Source: Lachnospiraceae bacterium
Lineage (GTDB): Bacteria > Bacillota > Clostridia > Lachnospirales > Lachnospiraceae
Assembly: GCA_015057115.1 (NCBI GenBank)
Contig: SVEZ01000010.1
Coordinates: forward strand, 1 to 64,000
Direction: 5' to 3'
Length of the DNA: 64,000 bases
The notes under the pieces were generated by a model, which did no database searches, was not told where the DNA came from, and saw only the letters and a list, made by a program, of their open reading frames with translations. The translations under genes and the position numbers were made by a program. Positions 40,704 through 49,041 of the stretch are shown in pieces; the first letter of the stretch is position 1, and the number at the start of each line of letters is the position of its first letter.

Positions 40704-42899
40704 TTATACCGTCTGAATACTGCGCAGACTTTCTTTTTTTGCCGGACGGAATAACAGATATCCAAAAGCAACAACAATAAGCAATGCTACTGCCGTTCCG
40801 ATACCGAATCCTCCTCCGGTAAAGAAAGTTCCCAACTGGTAAATGCACAAGGACACTGCATAAGCTAAAATACACTGATATCCGATAGCAAACCAGAACC
40901 ATTTTGCATTATTCATTTCTCTCTTGATGGCTCCCATAGCTGCAAAGCATGGAGCACATAATAAGTTAAATACCAGGAATCCGTATCCGGCAATCGGTGT
41001 CATAACTGCTGCCAGGCTACCCCAGTACTCGTCACCGGCCTCTGCCACTTCACTGCCAAAGCCAAAGAGCATACCAAAGGTTGCCACTACATTTTCTTTT
41101 GCAACAAGACCGGTAAAAGCGGCTGCCGCCATCTTCCAGCCTTCTCCACCCTGGGTCCATCCAAGAGGTGCAAAAATAACTGCCACAGCGCTTCCCACTT
41201 TTGCAAGAATTGAGCTGTTCAACTGTGTTTCCTGATCAATCATGCCAAAGCTTCCGTCTACCCATCCAAAGCTCATTAAGAACCATACCACGATGGTAGA
41301 AAGTAAAATTACGGTTCCCGCCTTTTTAATGAAGGACCATGCGCGTTCCCACATACTGCGAAGCACATTGGTTACTGTCGGCATATGGTAAGCCGGAAGC
41401 TCCATAACGAAGGGAGCCGGATCGCCAATAAACATTTTTGTCTTTTTCAAAATGATACCGGAACAAATAATAGCCGCTACGCCTACGAAATAGGCACTTG
41501 TAGATACCCAGCCTGCATTTCCGAAAAATGCTCCGGCAATCAAACCGATAATCGGTAATTTTGCTCCACAAGGAACAAAGGTGGTAGTCATAATGGTCAT
41601 TTTCCGGTCGCGGTCACTTTCGATGGTACGGGATGCCATAATTCCCGGAATACCACATCCGCTTCCGATTAACATCGGAATGAAGGATTTACCGGACAAT
41701 CCAAAGCGGCGGAAAATCCGGTCCATAATGAAGGCAACCCTCGCCATATATCCACAGGCTTCCAAAAAGCCAAGGAAGATAAACAGCACCAGCATCTGTG
41801 GAACGAATCCAAGTACAGCTCCCACACCGGCTACGATACCATCATTAATCAGTCCTGTCAACCAGTCTGCACAGTGAATGCTTTCCAGGAAATCCCCTAC
41901 TACAGCATGCAATCCCGGAATGAAGGGACCGTAATGGAATAAATGCCAACCATCGTCTCCCAACAGCTGGTCATTCGCCCAATCTGTTGCCAGGGTTCCT
42001 ACCGTGGTAACAGACACATAGTATACAATATACATTACCAATGCAAAAATCGGTAATGCCAGAACACGATGGGTAAGAATTTTGTCCAGCTTATCGGAAA
42101 TAGTCAGGGTATTCGCACTGTTCTTTGTTATGCAATCCTTAATAATTCCGGATATGTAGGTATACCGCTCGTTGGTAATGATACTTTCCGTATCATCGTC
42201 AAAGGCATCCTCCAATTCCTTGATTTCTGCCTCAACATCCGGTGCGGAATACCGCATCTGCTCCTGAATTTTTTCGTCTCTTTCCAATAACTTAATTGCA
42301 AAAAAGCGCTTCTGTTCTTCATCACAGACACCATTTAACTTATTTTCTACTTTAGCAATGACATCTTCCGCTTTTTCACTAAACTGATGAATTGCAGGGG
42401 TCTTTGCTTTATTCTGAGCAAGAGCCACCGCCTTCTCAGCCGCTTTTTCAATACCGGTACCCTTTAATGCAGAGATTTCCACAACCTCGCAGCCCATGGC
42501 CTTCTTTAACTTGTCTAAATAAATCTTGTCCCCATTTTTATTAACCAGATCCATCATGTTAACGGCCATAATTACCGGAATACCCAGTTCCATAATTTGA
42601 GTGGTCAGGTATAAGTTTCTCTCAATATTGGTACCATCAACAATATTTAAGATTGCATCCGGTTTTTCATTGATAAGATAGTTACGGGCAACCACTTCTT
42701 CCAAAGTATAGGGAGATAAAGAATAGATACCCGGAAGGTCCATAATAATAACATCCTTATGACCTTTTAACTTTCCTTCTTTTTTCTCCACCGTAACTCC
42801 CGGCCAGTTTCCTACAAACTGGTTGGAACCCGTCAAAGCGTTAAAAAGCGTTGTTTTACCACTGTTCGGGTTTCCTGCCAAAGCTATTTTTAATGACAT
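40704..42899 (-). CDS. feoB: Ferrous iron transport protein B
   Basis: GNPNSGKTTLFNALTG, DLPGIYSLSPYTLEE G-domain plus gate helices. Confidence 0.98.
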   Translation of the reverse strand: MSLKIALAGNPNSGKTTLFNALTGSNQFVGNWPGVTVEKKEGKLKGHKDVIIMDLPGIYSLSPYTLEEVVARNYLINEKPDAILNIVDGTNIERNLYLTTQIMELGIPVIMAVNMMDLVNKNGDKIYLDKLKKAMGCEVVEISALKGTGIEKAAEKAVALAQNKAKTPAIHQFSEKAEDVIAKVENKLNGVCDEEQKRFFAIKLLERDEKIQEQMRYSAPDVEAEIKELEDAFDDDTESIITNERYTYISGIIKDCITKNSANTLTISDKLDKILTHRVLALPIFALVMYIVYYVSVTTVGTLATDWANDQLLGDDGWHLFHYGPFIPGLHAVVGDFLESIHCADWLTGLINDGIVAGVGAVLGFVPQMLVLFIFLGFLEACGYMARVAFIMDRIFRRFGLSGKSFIPMLIGSGCGIPGIMASRTIESDRDRKMTIMTTTFVPCGAKLPIIGLIAGAFFGNAGWVSTSAYFVGVAAIICSGIILKKTKMFIGDPAPFVMELPAYHMPTVTNVLRSMWERAWSFIKKAGTVILLSTIVVWFLMSFGWVDGSFGMIDQETQLNSSILAKVGSAVAVIFAPLGWTQGGEGWKMAAAAFTGLVAKENVVATFGMLFGFGSEVAEAGDEYWGSLAAVMTPIAGYGFLVFNLLCAPCFAAMGAIKREMNNAKWFWFAIGYQCILAYAVSLCIYQLGTFFTGGGFGIGTAVALLIVVAFGYLLFRPAKKESLRSIQTV

Positions 42900-42927
42900 C
42901 TCTCATTCTCCTTTTTCTATAACTTTC

Positions 42928-42943
42928 GTTAGCTTTCACTAAC
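42928..42943. promoter_or_regulatory. GTTAG-N6-CTAAC operator (box 1)
   Basis: GTTAGctttcaCTAAC between feoA and feoB. Confidence 0.75.
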
Positions 42944-42960
42944 CTGCATTCAAAAAAAAT

Positions 42961-43182
42961 TTACTCTACTTCAATCATTTCGGCATCCGCCTTACGCAGG
43001 GACAATTCATATCCACGAACAGTAACTTCTACCGGATCTCCTAAAGGAGCCAGCTTACGGATATATACTTCCACTCCCTTCGTGATTCCCATGTCCATAA
43101 TTCTGCGTTTCACTGCGCCTTCCCCATGAAGTCTTTTTACCTTCACAGTGCTCCCTACCGGGACGTTTCGTAATGTGTTCAT
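42961..43182 (-). CDS. feoA: FeoA family protein
   Basis: SH3-like FeoA sequence VKRRIMDMGITKGVEVYIRKLAPLGDPVEVTVRGYELSLR. Confidence 0.93.
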   Translation of the reverse strand: MNTLRNVPVGSTVKVKRLHGEGAVKRRIMDMGITKGVEVYIRKLAPLGDPVEVTVRGYELSLRKADAEMIEVE

Positions 43183-43220
43183 TCTCTTCCTTCCTCCTAG
43201 AAAAACCTCTGTCAGGTCAT

Positions 43221-43433
43221 TTAGACCATAATCTTATTGGCCATATCCTTACCGATGGCAACGCGAGAGTCCTTGATGTTCACAATCATATTGCCTCCGT
43301 TTTCGGACACAACGCTGACAGTGCTTCCTACCACAAACCCTAAGCTTTCAAGGAATCTGCGGATTTCTTCTTTTCCTCCCACCTTTTTGATGGTACTTAC
43401 CTCACCCGGTTTACTCATTGTTAATGGCATACT
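43221..43433 (-). CDS. Second FeoA family protein
   Basis: FLESLGFVVGSTVSVVSENGGNMIVNIKDSRVAIGKDMANKI. Confidence 0.9.
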   Translation of the reverse strand, partial: SMPLTMSKPGEVSTIKKVGGKEEIRRFLESLGFVVGSTVSVVSENGGNMIVNIKDSRVAIGKDMANKIMV

Positions 43434-43486
43434 CATCACCTCTCACTTCCCTCTTGACTATCCAGAGATATATTTATCTTACTACC

Positions 43487-43518
43487 GTTAGTATACCCTA
43501 ACATTTGTAAGTTGTCAA
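43487..43518 (-). promoter_or_regulatory. feo operon promoter with overlapping GTTAG-N6-CTAAC operator (box 2)
   Basis: Minus TTGACA (43513-43518) - 17 - TATACT (43490-43495); box GTTAGtataccCTAAC at 43487-43502. Confidence 0.85.
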
Positions 43519-43549
43519 TACTTATCCGTTCACAATTGCAGATATGATT

Positions 43550-43583
43550 AAAAAAAATCCAACCTTGACGGGCTGGATTTTTA
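43550..43583 (-). terminator. Terminator after the VanZ-like gene
   Basis: AAATCCA-gcccgtcaaggt-TGGATTTTTTT on minus. Confidence 0.75.
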
Positions 43584-43595
43584 CTTAATTCATAT

Positions 43596-44219
43596 TTATC
43601 TTGTAATAATTTTACATTCCTGCTCCGTAACCCTCTGTGTACCCACTGGTCTGTCAAATGCGGACATTTTCGGTATGAAATGTTCTTCTGCCACCCGCAT
43701 CACCATATATCCAATGAGGGTACCGAGTACGTTTAGCATAAGATCATCTACATCGAAGAGTCTGTATGAACCTTTGAATAAGAAATATAATCCTGTAAGC
43801 TGTCCAACCTCAATAAATGCTGTAAATCCGAAACCTGCCAATGCAGTTTCTTTCAGATTAAATCCAACACCATACTGTAAAAACATTCCCAAAGGAATGG
43901 TCATAACAATATTGAACAATACCTGACACATAACACGAACAACGGAATCCTCCATCAGGTCTGCTATAAAATGAAACGGGATAATCTGATACTGAATACT
44001 AAGTGCAGCCGCCTGCTCCATCGTCGGAAGTGGAAAAAATACCAGTTCCACTACACAGCAGAGATACATTACAAACATCTGCCAAGCTGCAATTTCTACA
44101 AAATTGACCTTCTTTGAAACCATCGTCTTAATCCCCATGATTACGAATGTAGCAACCATACCATACTCGCCATAAATTCTTAATCCTTCAATGATGCTAT
44201 CCATCCATGCTGTATTCAT
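43596..44219 (-). CDS. VanZ-like family membrane protein
   Basis: TIPLGMFLQYGVGFNLKETALAGFGFTAFIEVGQLTGLYFLFKGSYRLFDVDDLMLNVLGTLIGY. Confidence 0.9.
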   Translation of the reverse strand: MNTAWMDSIIEGLRIYGEYGMVATFVIMGIKTMVSKKVNFVEIAAWQMFVMYLCCVVELVFFPLPTMEQAAALSIQYQIIPFHFIADLMEDSVVRVMCQVLFNIVMTIPLGMFLQYGVGFNLKETALAGFGFTAFIEVGQLTGLYFLFKGSYRLFDVDDLMLNVLGTLIGYMVMRVAEEHFIPKMSAFDRPVGTQRVTEQECKIITR

Positions 44220-44266
44220 AATAAAACCTCCTTATCTTCGGTAACGCTTTACATCTTTCATGATTA

Positions 44267-44371
44267 AAGTATAAGGGGTTTTACTTTTTTTCTAAATCGA
44301 ATCCTCTTACATTAAGGGGGACACTTCTTACATTCGTGTAATATATTCCATTGGCACAAAATTGGCACAAA
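44267..44371 (-). promoter_or_regulatory. vanZ promoter region with direct repeats
   Basis: -10 TATACT at 44268-44273; cttacatt repeated with 21-bp spacing (44306, 44327); tandem 11-bp ATTGGCACAAA x2 (44350-44371). Confidence 0.5.
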
Positions 44372-44383
44372 CCGTTTCTCCCA

Positions 44384-44521
44384 AAACAAAAAGCTTATGT
44401 CGCCAGTGACATAAGCTCTTTGTGGATAAAAGATATGGGAAATTTTAGGTTATTACTAATCTTCTATATGAAGATAAGGAGGGTTCAGTAAGTCTACTTT
44501 GGGTTAGTTATGACTTACTGT
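44384..44521 (-). ncRNA. Candidate small regulatory RNA (about 138 nt) with C-rich anti-Shine-Dalgarno seed
   Basis: Minus promoter TTGACA (44550-44555) - 16 - TATACT (44528-44533); operator-like GTTAGttatgaCTTAC 44503-44518; terminator AGCTTATGTC/GACATAAGCT + TTTTTGTTTT; no ORF. Confidence 0.55.
44503..44518. promoter_or_regulatory. Near-match operator (box 3) at candidate sRNA start
   Basis: GTTAGttatgaCTTAC, one mismatch to GTTAG-N6-CTAAC. Confidence 0.5.
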
Positions 44522-44575
44522 AATTAAAGTATACCATATTACTGGGAATTGTCAACTACTATTTTCATTTTTTTA

Positions 44576-44995
44576 CTATTTTGCAAGTGTTGCTCCCAAT
44601 ACTTTACACTCCTCTAATACAGAATCATCCGGTGCGCTGTTAGCCATCACGATTCCAAGAATCTGTGCCCCTGTTCCGGAAGTTCTCGCTTCCCATTCAC
44701 GCATCCACTGTCCGTCTCCCCAACCATAAGAGCCAAACAGTGCCACTTTTTTCCCCGAAAGAGAATTCTCTACCGCTGAAAACATTGGTTCAAACTCACT
44801 CTCCTCCAAGACTTCTGCTCCCATGGCAGGGCAACCAAAAGCGATCGCATCAAATTCTGCCACATTCCCGGCTGCAAATTCACACCCAAATATGGTCACA
44901 TCAGCACCTGCTCCTACTGCCCCTTCTTTCACGGCATTTGCCATTATCTCCGTGTTTCCTGTACCACTCCAAAACACTACTGCTACTTTACTCAT
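44576..44995 (-). CDS. Flavodoxin
   Basis: VAVVFWSGTGNTEIMANAV FMN-phosphate loop; FGSYGWGDGQWM. Confidence 0.95.
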   Translation of the reverse strand: MSKVAVVFWSGTGNTEIMANAVKEGAVGAGADVTIFGCEFAAGNVAEFDAIAFGCPAMGAEVLEESEFEPMFSAVENSLSGKKVALFGSYGWGDGQWMREWEARTSGTGAQILGIVMANSAPDDSVLEECKVLGATLAK

Positions 44996-45023
44996 TTTCT
45001 TTTCCTCCTGATTTTTTATTTAT

Positions 45024-45040
45024 GTTAGTTTCATTCTAAC
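45024..45040. promoter_or_regulatory. Variant operator GTTAG-N7-CTAAC (box 4) upstream of flavodoxin
   Basis: GTTAGtttcattCTAAC. Confidence 0.5.
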
Positions 45041-45044
45041 CGTA

Positions 45045-45296
45045 TCAAAATATTCCTAGAAACTTCTTCGTATAAGCCTCCGTTTTCATGGATTGTACGG
45101 TATAACCGGTTGCCGCTATTGCCGACATAATATCATCCGCATTCGGCTCCACATCTGATAGAAAGGAACATTCCCCCTTTGTGTGAGAACTTCTTACCTT
45201 TCTCGCTTCCGGTACCACTTTTCTAATTACATCATTTATATGTGCTTCACACATACCGCACATCATACCATCAATTTTCAATGCTGTTTTAACCAT
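45045..45296 (-). CDS. Heavy-metal-associated (HMA) domain protein
   Basis: KIDGMMCGMCEAHINDVI metal-binding motif. Confidence 0.88.
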   Translation of the reverse strand: MVKTALKIDGMMCGMCEAHINDVIRKVVPEARKVRSSHTKGECSFLSDVEPNADDIMSAIAATGYTVQSMKTEAYTKKFLGIF

Positions 45297-45361
45297 GTTT
45301 CCTCCATTTTACCCCTGTTCGGCCACTACACCGTCTTTTAACACTACATTGAGTATAACTC

Positions 45362-45377
45362 GTTAGTTGCGACTAAC
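45362..45377. promoter_or_regulatory. GTTAG-N6-CTAAC operator (box 5)
   Basis: GTTAGttgcgaCTAAC. Confidence 0.8.
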
Positions 45378-45385
45378 TACCTATC

Positions 45386-45401
45386 GTTAGTCTACACTAA
45401 C
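45386..45401. promoter_or_regulatory. GTTAG-N6-CTAAC operator (box 6), overlapping a predicted -10 for the HMA gene
   Basis: GTTAGtctacaCTAAC; minus TTGACT-17-TAGACT. Confidence 0.8.
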
Positions 45402-45493
45402 CAAAATCAAAAGTCAACCCCTTTTCCAACATCAGAATGCTTGCCTGCCTCCTTTCTTTGTGTTATACTATAAGAACTACAGGGAAAAGGGGG

Positions 45494-45865
45494 ATGGTCA
45501 TGAGAACTTTTGTAAATGAATCTTCAGAAGATTACTTGGAAACCATTCTTATTTTAAGTAAGAAACTCCCGGTTGTGCGAGCAGTGGACATCGCCAACGA
45601 AATGGGCTTTAAGAAATCCAGCGTCAGCGTAGCTATGAAGAATCTACGGGAACGCAACCATATAACCACCACCGAGGCGGGCTTTATCTATTTAACAGAT
45701 GAAGGAATGCAGATTGCCGAGCGGGTTTTGGAGCGTCACGAGTTTTTGACTCAGTGGCTTACTTCCATGGGCGTTCCGGAGGAGATTGCAGCAGAAGATG
45801 CCTGCAAGTTGGAACATGTGTTGAGTCACGAAAGCTACGATGCTATTAAGAAGACAACCAAATAA
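45494..45865 (+). CDS. DtxR/MntR family metal-dependent transcriptional regulator
   Basis: SSEDYLETILILSKKLPVVRAVDIANEMGFKKSSVSVAMKNLRERNHI; DxxR-type N-terminus and metal-binding C-terminal helices. Confidence 0.93.
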   Translation: MVMRTFVNESSEDYLETILILSKKLPVVRAVDIANEMGFKKSSVSVAMKNLRERNHITTTEAGFIYLTDEGMQIAERVLERHEFLTQWLTSMGVPEEIAAEDACKLEHVLSHESYDAIKKTTK

Positions 45866-45872
45866 CGCACAT

Positions 45873-45905
45873 AAGGAGTTCCCTTCGGAACTCCTTACTT
45901 TTTAT
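45873..45905. terminator. Convergent intrinsic terminator
   Basis: AAGGAGTTCCcttcGGAACTCCTTacttttt. Confidence 0.9.
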
Positions 45906-48226
45906 TCTACGTTTTTCAGTGCCAAATCCATTGGCACTTTTTTAATCTTTGAAAGTTCGATAATGGCAACTACCCCATAGGCAACAATTCCTAAGATAAG
46001 CATTTTTACAAAAACACCTGTATCCAACCATACCGGCAACCAGCCCTTCATCTTCTGACGCAACATGGTATGCCAGATAACCGTAATGGCTTCTGTATTG
46101 ATGGGTAATGCCACCAACATGGACAAAAGCACCATTATACTGGTTGGTAAAATGTAAAGTCTTGCTATCTCGGTGCCACTGTATCCCAAAATCTTTGCCA
46201 TGGAAATAGACTGAGCATTTTTCTCAATAATGGTTTTACTTAAAAGATAAATCATTACCACAAAGATTAACATGGCAAAACCGTCAACCAAATACATCAA
46301 TTCTCCCATGGACACCTTTAGCTGACGACAAATCTTGCTTAAGGCATCTTCATCCAAAATACTGCCAATATATTTTTCATTCAAATCCGTAAGCTTTTCA
46401 TCGGAAAAGTACCCACCAAACATATCACTTCCCAAATCAAAGGTTTGATTCAGGTGCTTTCTTGTCATAAAAACATACAGCCCCGTATCATAATCCCAGA
46501 TTCCCGTGACCTTGAATTTATAGACGGTATCTTCATATTTTTCCTTTAATCGAATGGTATCTCCTATTTCCAATTCAAATTTTTCCGCATAAGCACTGGA
46601 TACGTACACGTCCTCATCCGTAAGCTTTAGGGGCACATACTTACTGTCCGGTTCAATTCCGTAGAATAGAATTTCTTCCTTCATGGCATCGGTTTTATAC
46701 GTCTCCAACGTATATGCGCTGAATTTTTCCGCAGAGGAATTATCCGTTTCCACTCCTTCGGAAAATCGCATGTACTTCAGCAGTTTATCCACGGAAAAAT
46801 CCTCTCCGGATAAGCTGGGTGGCATTTTCAACAGATACTGGTATTTGCAAAACATATTTTCATGAATCTGATTCTGATAATGATCCATAATGGAAGGTAA
46901 CATCATTCCAAATAAAAGTAACATATAGGAAATCAAAATTCCCAGAAACAGCACTGCGTAATGGAACCGGTTTTGCAAAAGCACTCTTAGGCGAAATCTT
47001 GAAAAGAAGGGAATCCCCGGTGAAAGGGATACAGCTTTTTTCTTTTTGCTTCTGCTTAGTTCCCTACGCAAAAACTGTAACGGGCTCAACCTCATTTTCC
47101 GACTCAGGATTATCAGGTTAATCAGAATCATAAGCAAAATCGGCACCAACGTGGTTAATATAAAGGCTTCTCCGTTCCATATAGTCACATAGGTAGGTAG
47201 AGAATAACTACCGTAATACATGTCTACACACACTTCTTTTAGCAGGGTATATCCTAATATGTTACCAATCAGGGCACTAATAAGAGTCACCAAAATCGGT
47301 GCCACCAGATAGTGTCCGATAAGCTCTGCATTGGTAAAACCGCTGGCTTTCAGGGTTCCGATTACTCCTGCTTCCTTTTCAATGGTGTTACTGGTGGTTA
47401 ACGCAAATACAAATGCCATGATTACCATGATAATGTAAAAGAGTACCGTCATCATGGCCCGATCATTTCCCAAATCTTCTCCGGTAAACTGAATGGCCTG
47501 ATTCTGCTGTCTTGGAACAAAATCAGAAAGCTCTGTCTGGTCATTAATCACCTTCATCAAGTCTTCAGCTCTCTTATTTTCTTCTTTCTCGTTTGCTGAC
47601 GCCTTCTCCCAGCACCAGCTGTAACAATATACTTTGTTCTTTTTTGTCAGGGTCTTAAAGGTCTTCTCGTCCACCACCCCAACTCCGAACTTAATAGCGT
47701 CAAACATGGAATCATTACTGTTTTCAAAAAGTGCACTATAATCCGACAACGCCACGTACCCGCTGATACGATAGTTTTTTCCATCAAGCTTTATGCTGTC
47801 TCCTACTTCTAAATGATTATTATCCGCAAACATTCTGTCAATTGCAATTTCGTCCGCATTTTGAGGAAAATTTCCATTCATAAGACAGGCTCTATTCACT
47901 TTATCCCTCATGGCAAAAATACGAACCTTAAAGTTATTTCCGGACTTTTTTTCCACATAAGGCAGATTGTAAAGGGTTACTCCCTCTTTTTCAATCCGCT
48001 TTCTTGCACTTTTTTCCAATGGTTCTTCCGTGATGAAGTGCCCATCTTCCACATTGTATTTGGTAAAGCTTTCATTATAAGCTGCAATCATACTGCCATC
48101 TGCCACCAGATATCCGGAAATAAAAGAAATGGTGGCTATCATCAGGATAAAGATTACCAGATACTTACCTTTATCTCCGGATATTTCCCGAAGGATTCGT
48201 TTTCTCAATGGATTTTTCTTCTTCAT
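45902..48226 (-). CDS. ABC transporter permease with two FtsX-like regions
   Basis: FtsX/MacB-type TM segments; ITTSNTIEKEAGVIGTLKASGFTNAELIGHYL; start taken at MKKKNPLRKRIL. Confidence 0.9.
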   Translation of the reverse strand: MKKKNPLRKRILREISGDKGKYLVIFILMIATISFISGYLVADGSMIAAYNESFTKYNVEDGHFITEEPLEKSARKRIEKEGVTLYNLPYVEKKSGNNFKVRIFAMRDKVNRACLMNGNFPQNADEIAIDRMFADNNHLEVGDSIKLDGKNYRISGYVALSDYSALFENSNDSMFDAIKFGVGVVDEKTFKTLTKKNKVYCYSWCWEKASANEKEENKRAEDLMKVINDQTELSDFVPRQQNQAIQFTGEDLGNDRAMMTVLFYIIMVIMAFVFALTTSNTIEKEAGVIGTLKASGFTNAELIGHYLVAPILVTLISALIGNILGYTLLKEVCVDMYYGSYSLPTYVTIWNGEAFILTTLVPILLMILINLIILSRKMRLSPLQFLRRELSRSKKKKAVSLSPGIPFFSRFRLRVLLQNRFHYAVLFLGILISYMLLLFGMMLPSIMDHYQNQIHENMFCKYQYLLKMPPSLSGEDFSVDKLLKYMRFSEGVETDNSSAEKFSAYTLETYKTDAMKEEILFYGIEPDSKYVPLKLTDEDVYVSSAYAEKFELEIGDTIRLKEKYEDTVYKFKVTGIWDYDTGLYVFMTRKHLNQTFDLGSDMFGGYFSDEKLTDLNEKYIGSILDEDALSKICRQLKVSMGELMYLVDGFAMLIFVVMIYLLSKTIIEKNAQSISMAKILGYSGTEIARLYILPTSIMVLLSMLVALPINTEAITVIWHTMLRQKMKGWLPVWLDTGVFVKMLILGIVAYGVVAIIELSKIKKVPMDLALKNVE

Positions 48227-48227
48227 A

Positions 48228-48926
48228 CTACCACTCCAGTTCTTCCGCTGTAATCTTTGCTGTGTTACGCACATCCTCACGAATCATGCCGTCACGCAAA
48301 CGCAACATCCTGTCTGCCATGAGCCGAATGGCATCATTGTGGGTTACCATCAATACGGTATTGCCGTATTTCTGATTCACGGTTTCGATTAGTTTTAAAA
48401 TCTCCTTGGAGGTTTTGTAATCCAAAGCACCTGTCGGCTCGTCGCATAGTAAAATATCCGGATTTTTCACAATGGCCCGGCCAATTGCACATCGCTGCTG
48501 CTGTCCTCCCGACAGCTGATTAGGTAGCTTTTTCCGATGTTCATAAAGTCCCAGGGTTTTCATCAAGTCTTCCAATGGTAAGGGCTTATCGCTTAAATAG
48601 GCACCCACTTCAATGTTTTCCTGTACCGTCAGATTGGGGATTAGATTATACATCTGAAAAACATATCCGAGATGATTTCTTCGATACTGGGTAAGTTGTT
48701 TGTCATTCATTTGCTCCGTTCTCTCTCCGGCAATTAAAATGCTTCCTTCGCTGGCCCGATCAATTCCTCCCACAATATTTAAAAGTGTGGATTTTCCGGA
48801 GCCGGATGGCCCCAGCATAACGCAGAATTCACCTTTTTCCAATTTCAAGTCTATTCCGTTTAACACATCCACTCGACTGTCTCCTTCGCCGAAGTGCTTT
48901 TTTATCTGCTGTAATTCCAAAAACAT
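48228..48926 (-). CDS. ABC transporter ATP-binding protein (LolD/MacB type)
   Basis: GPSGSGKSTLLNIVGG, LSGGQQQRCAIGRA. Confidence 0.95.
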   Translation of the reverse strand: MFLELQQIKKHFGEGDSRVDVLNGIDLKLEKGEFCVMLGPSGSGKSTLLNIVGGIDRASEGSILIAGERTEQMNDKQLTQYRRNHLGYVFQMYNLIPNLTVQENIEVGAYLSDKPLPLEDLMKTLGLYEHRKKLPNQLSGGQQQRCAIGRAIVKNPDILLCDEPTGALDYKTSKEILKLIETVNQKYGNTVLMVTHNDAIRLMADRMLRLRDGMIREDVRNTAKITAEELEW

Positions 48927-48963
48927 ATACTCATCTCCTCTATCGTTTTACCCATTAAAATAG

Positions 48964-48979
48964 GTTAGCATTATCTAAC
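48964..48979. promoter_or_regulatory. GTTAG-N6-CTAAC operator (box 7)
   Basis: GTTAGcattatCTAAC. Confidence 0.8.
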
Positions 48980-48987
48980 TTACTTTC

Positions 48988-49016
48988 AGTATAGTTAGAT
49001 ATCGCTAACCTGTCAA
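48988..49016 (-). promoter_or_regulatory. ABC exporter promoter with operator (box 8) filling the -35/-10 spacer
   Basis: Minus TTGACA-ggttagcgatatctaac(17)-TATACT; box GTTAGatatcgCTAAC at 48994-49009. Confidence 0.85.
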
Positions 49017-49041
49017 TAGTATCATTAAAATTTCAAGATTT

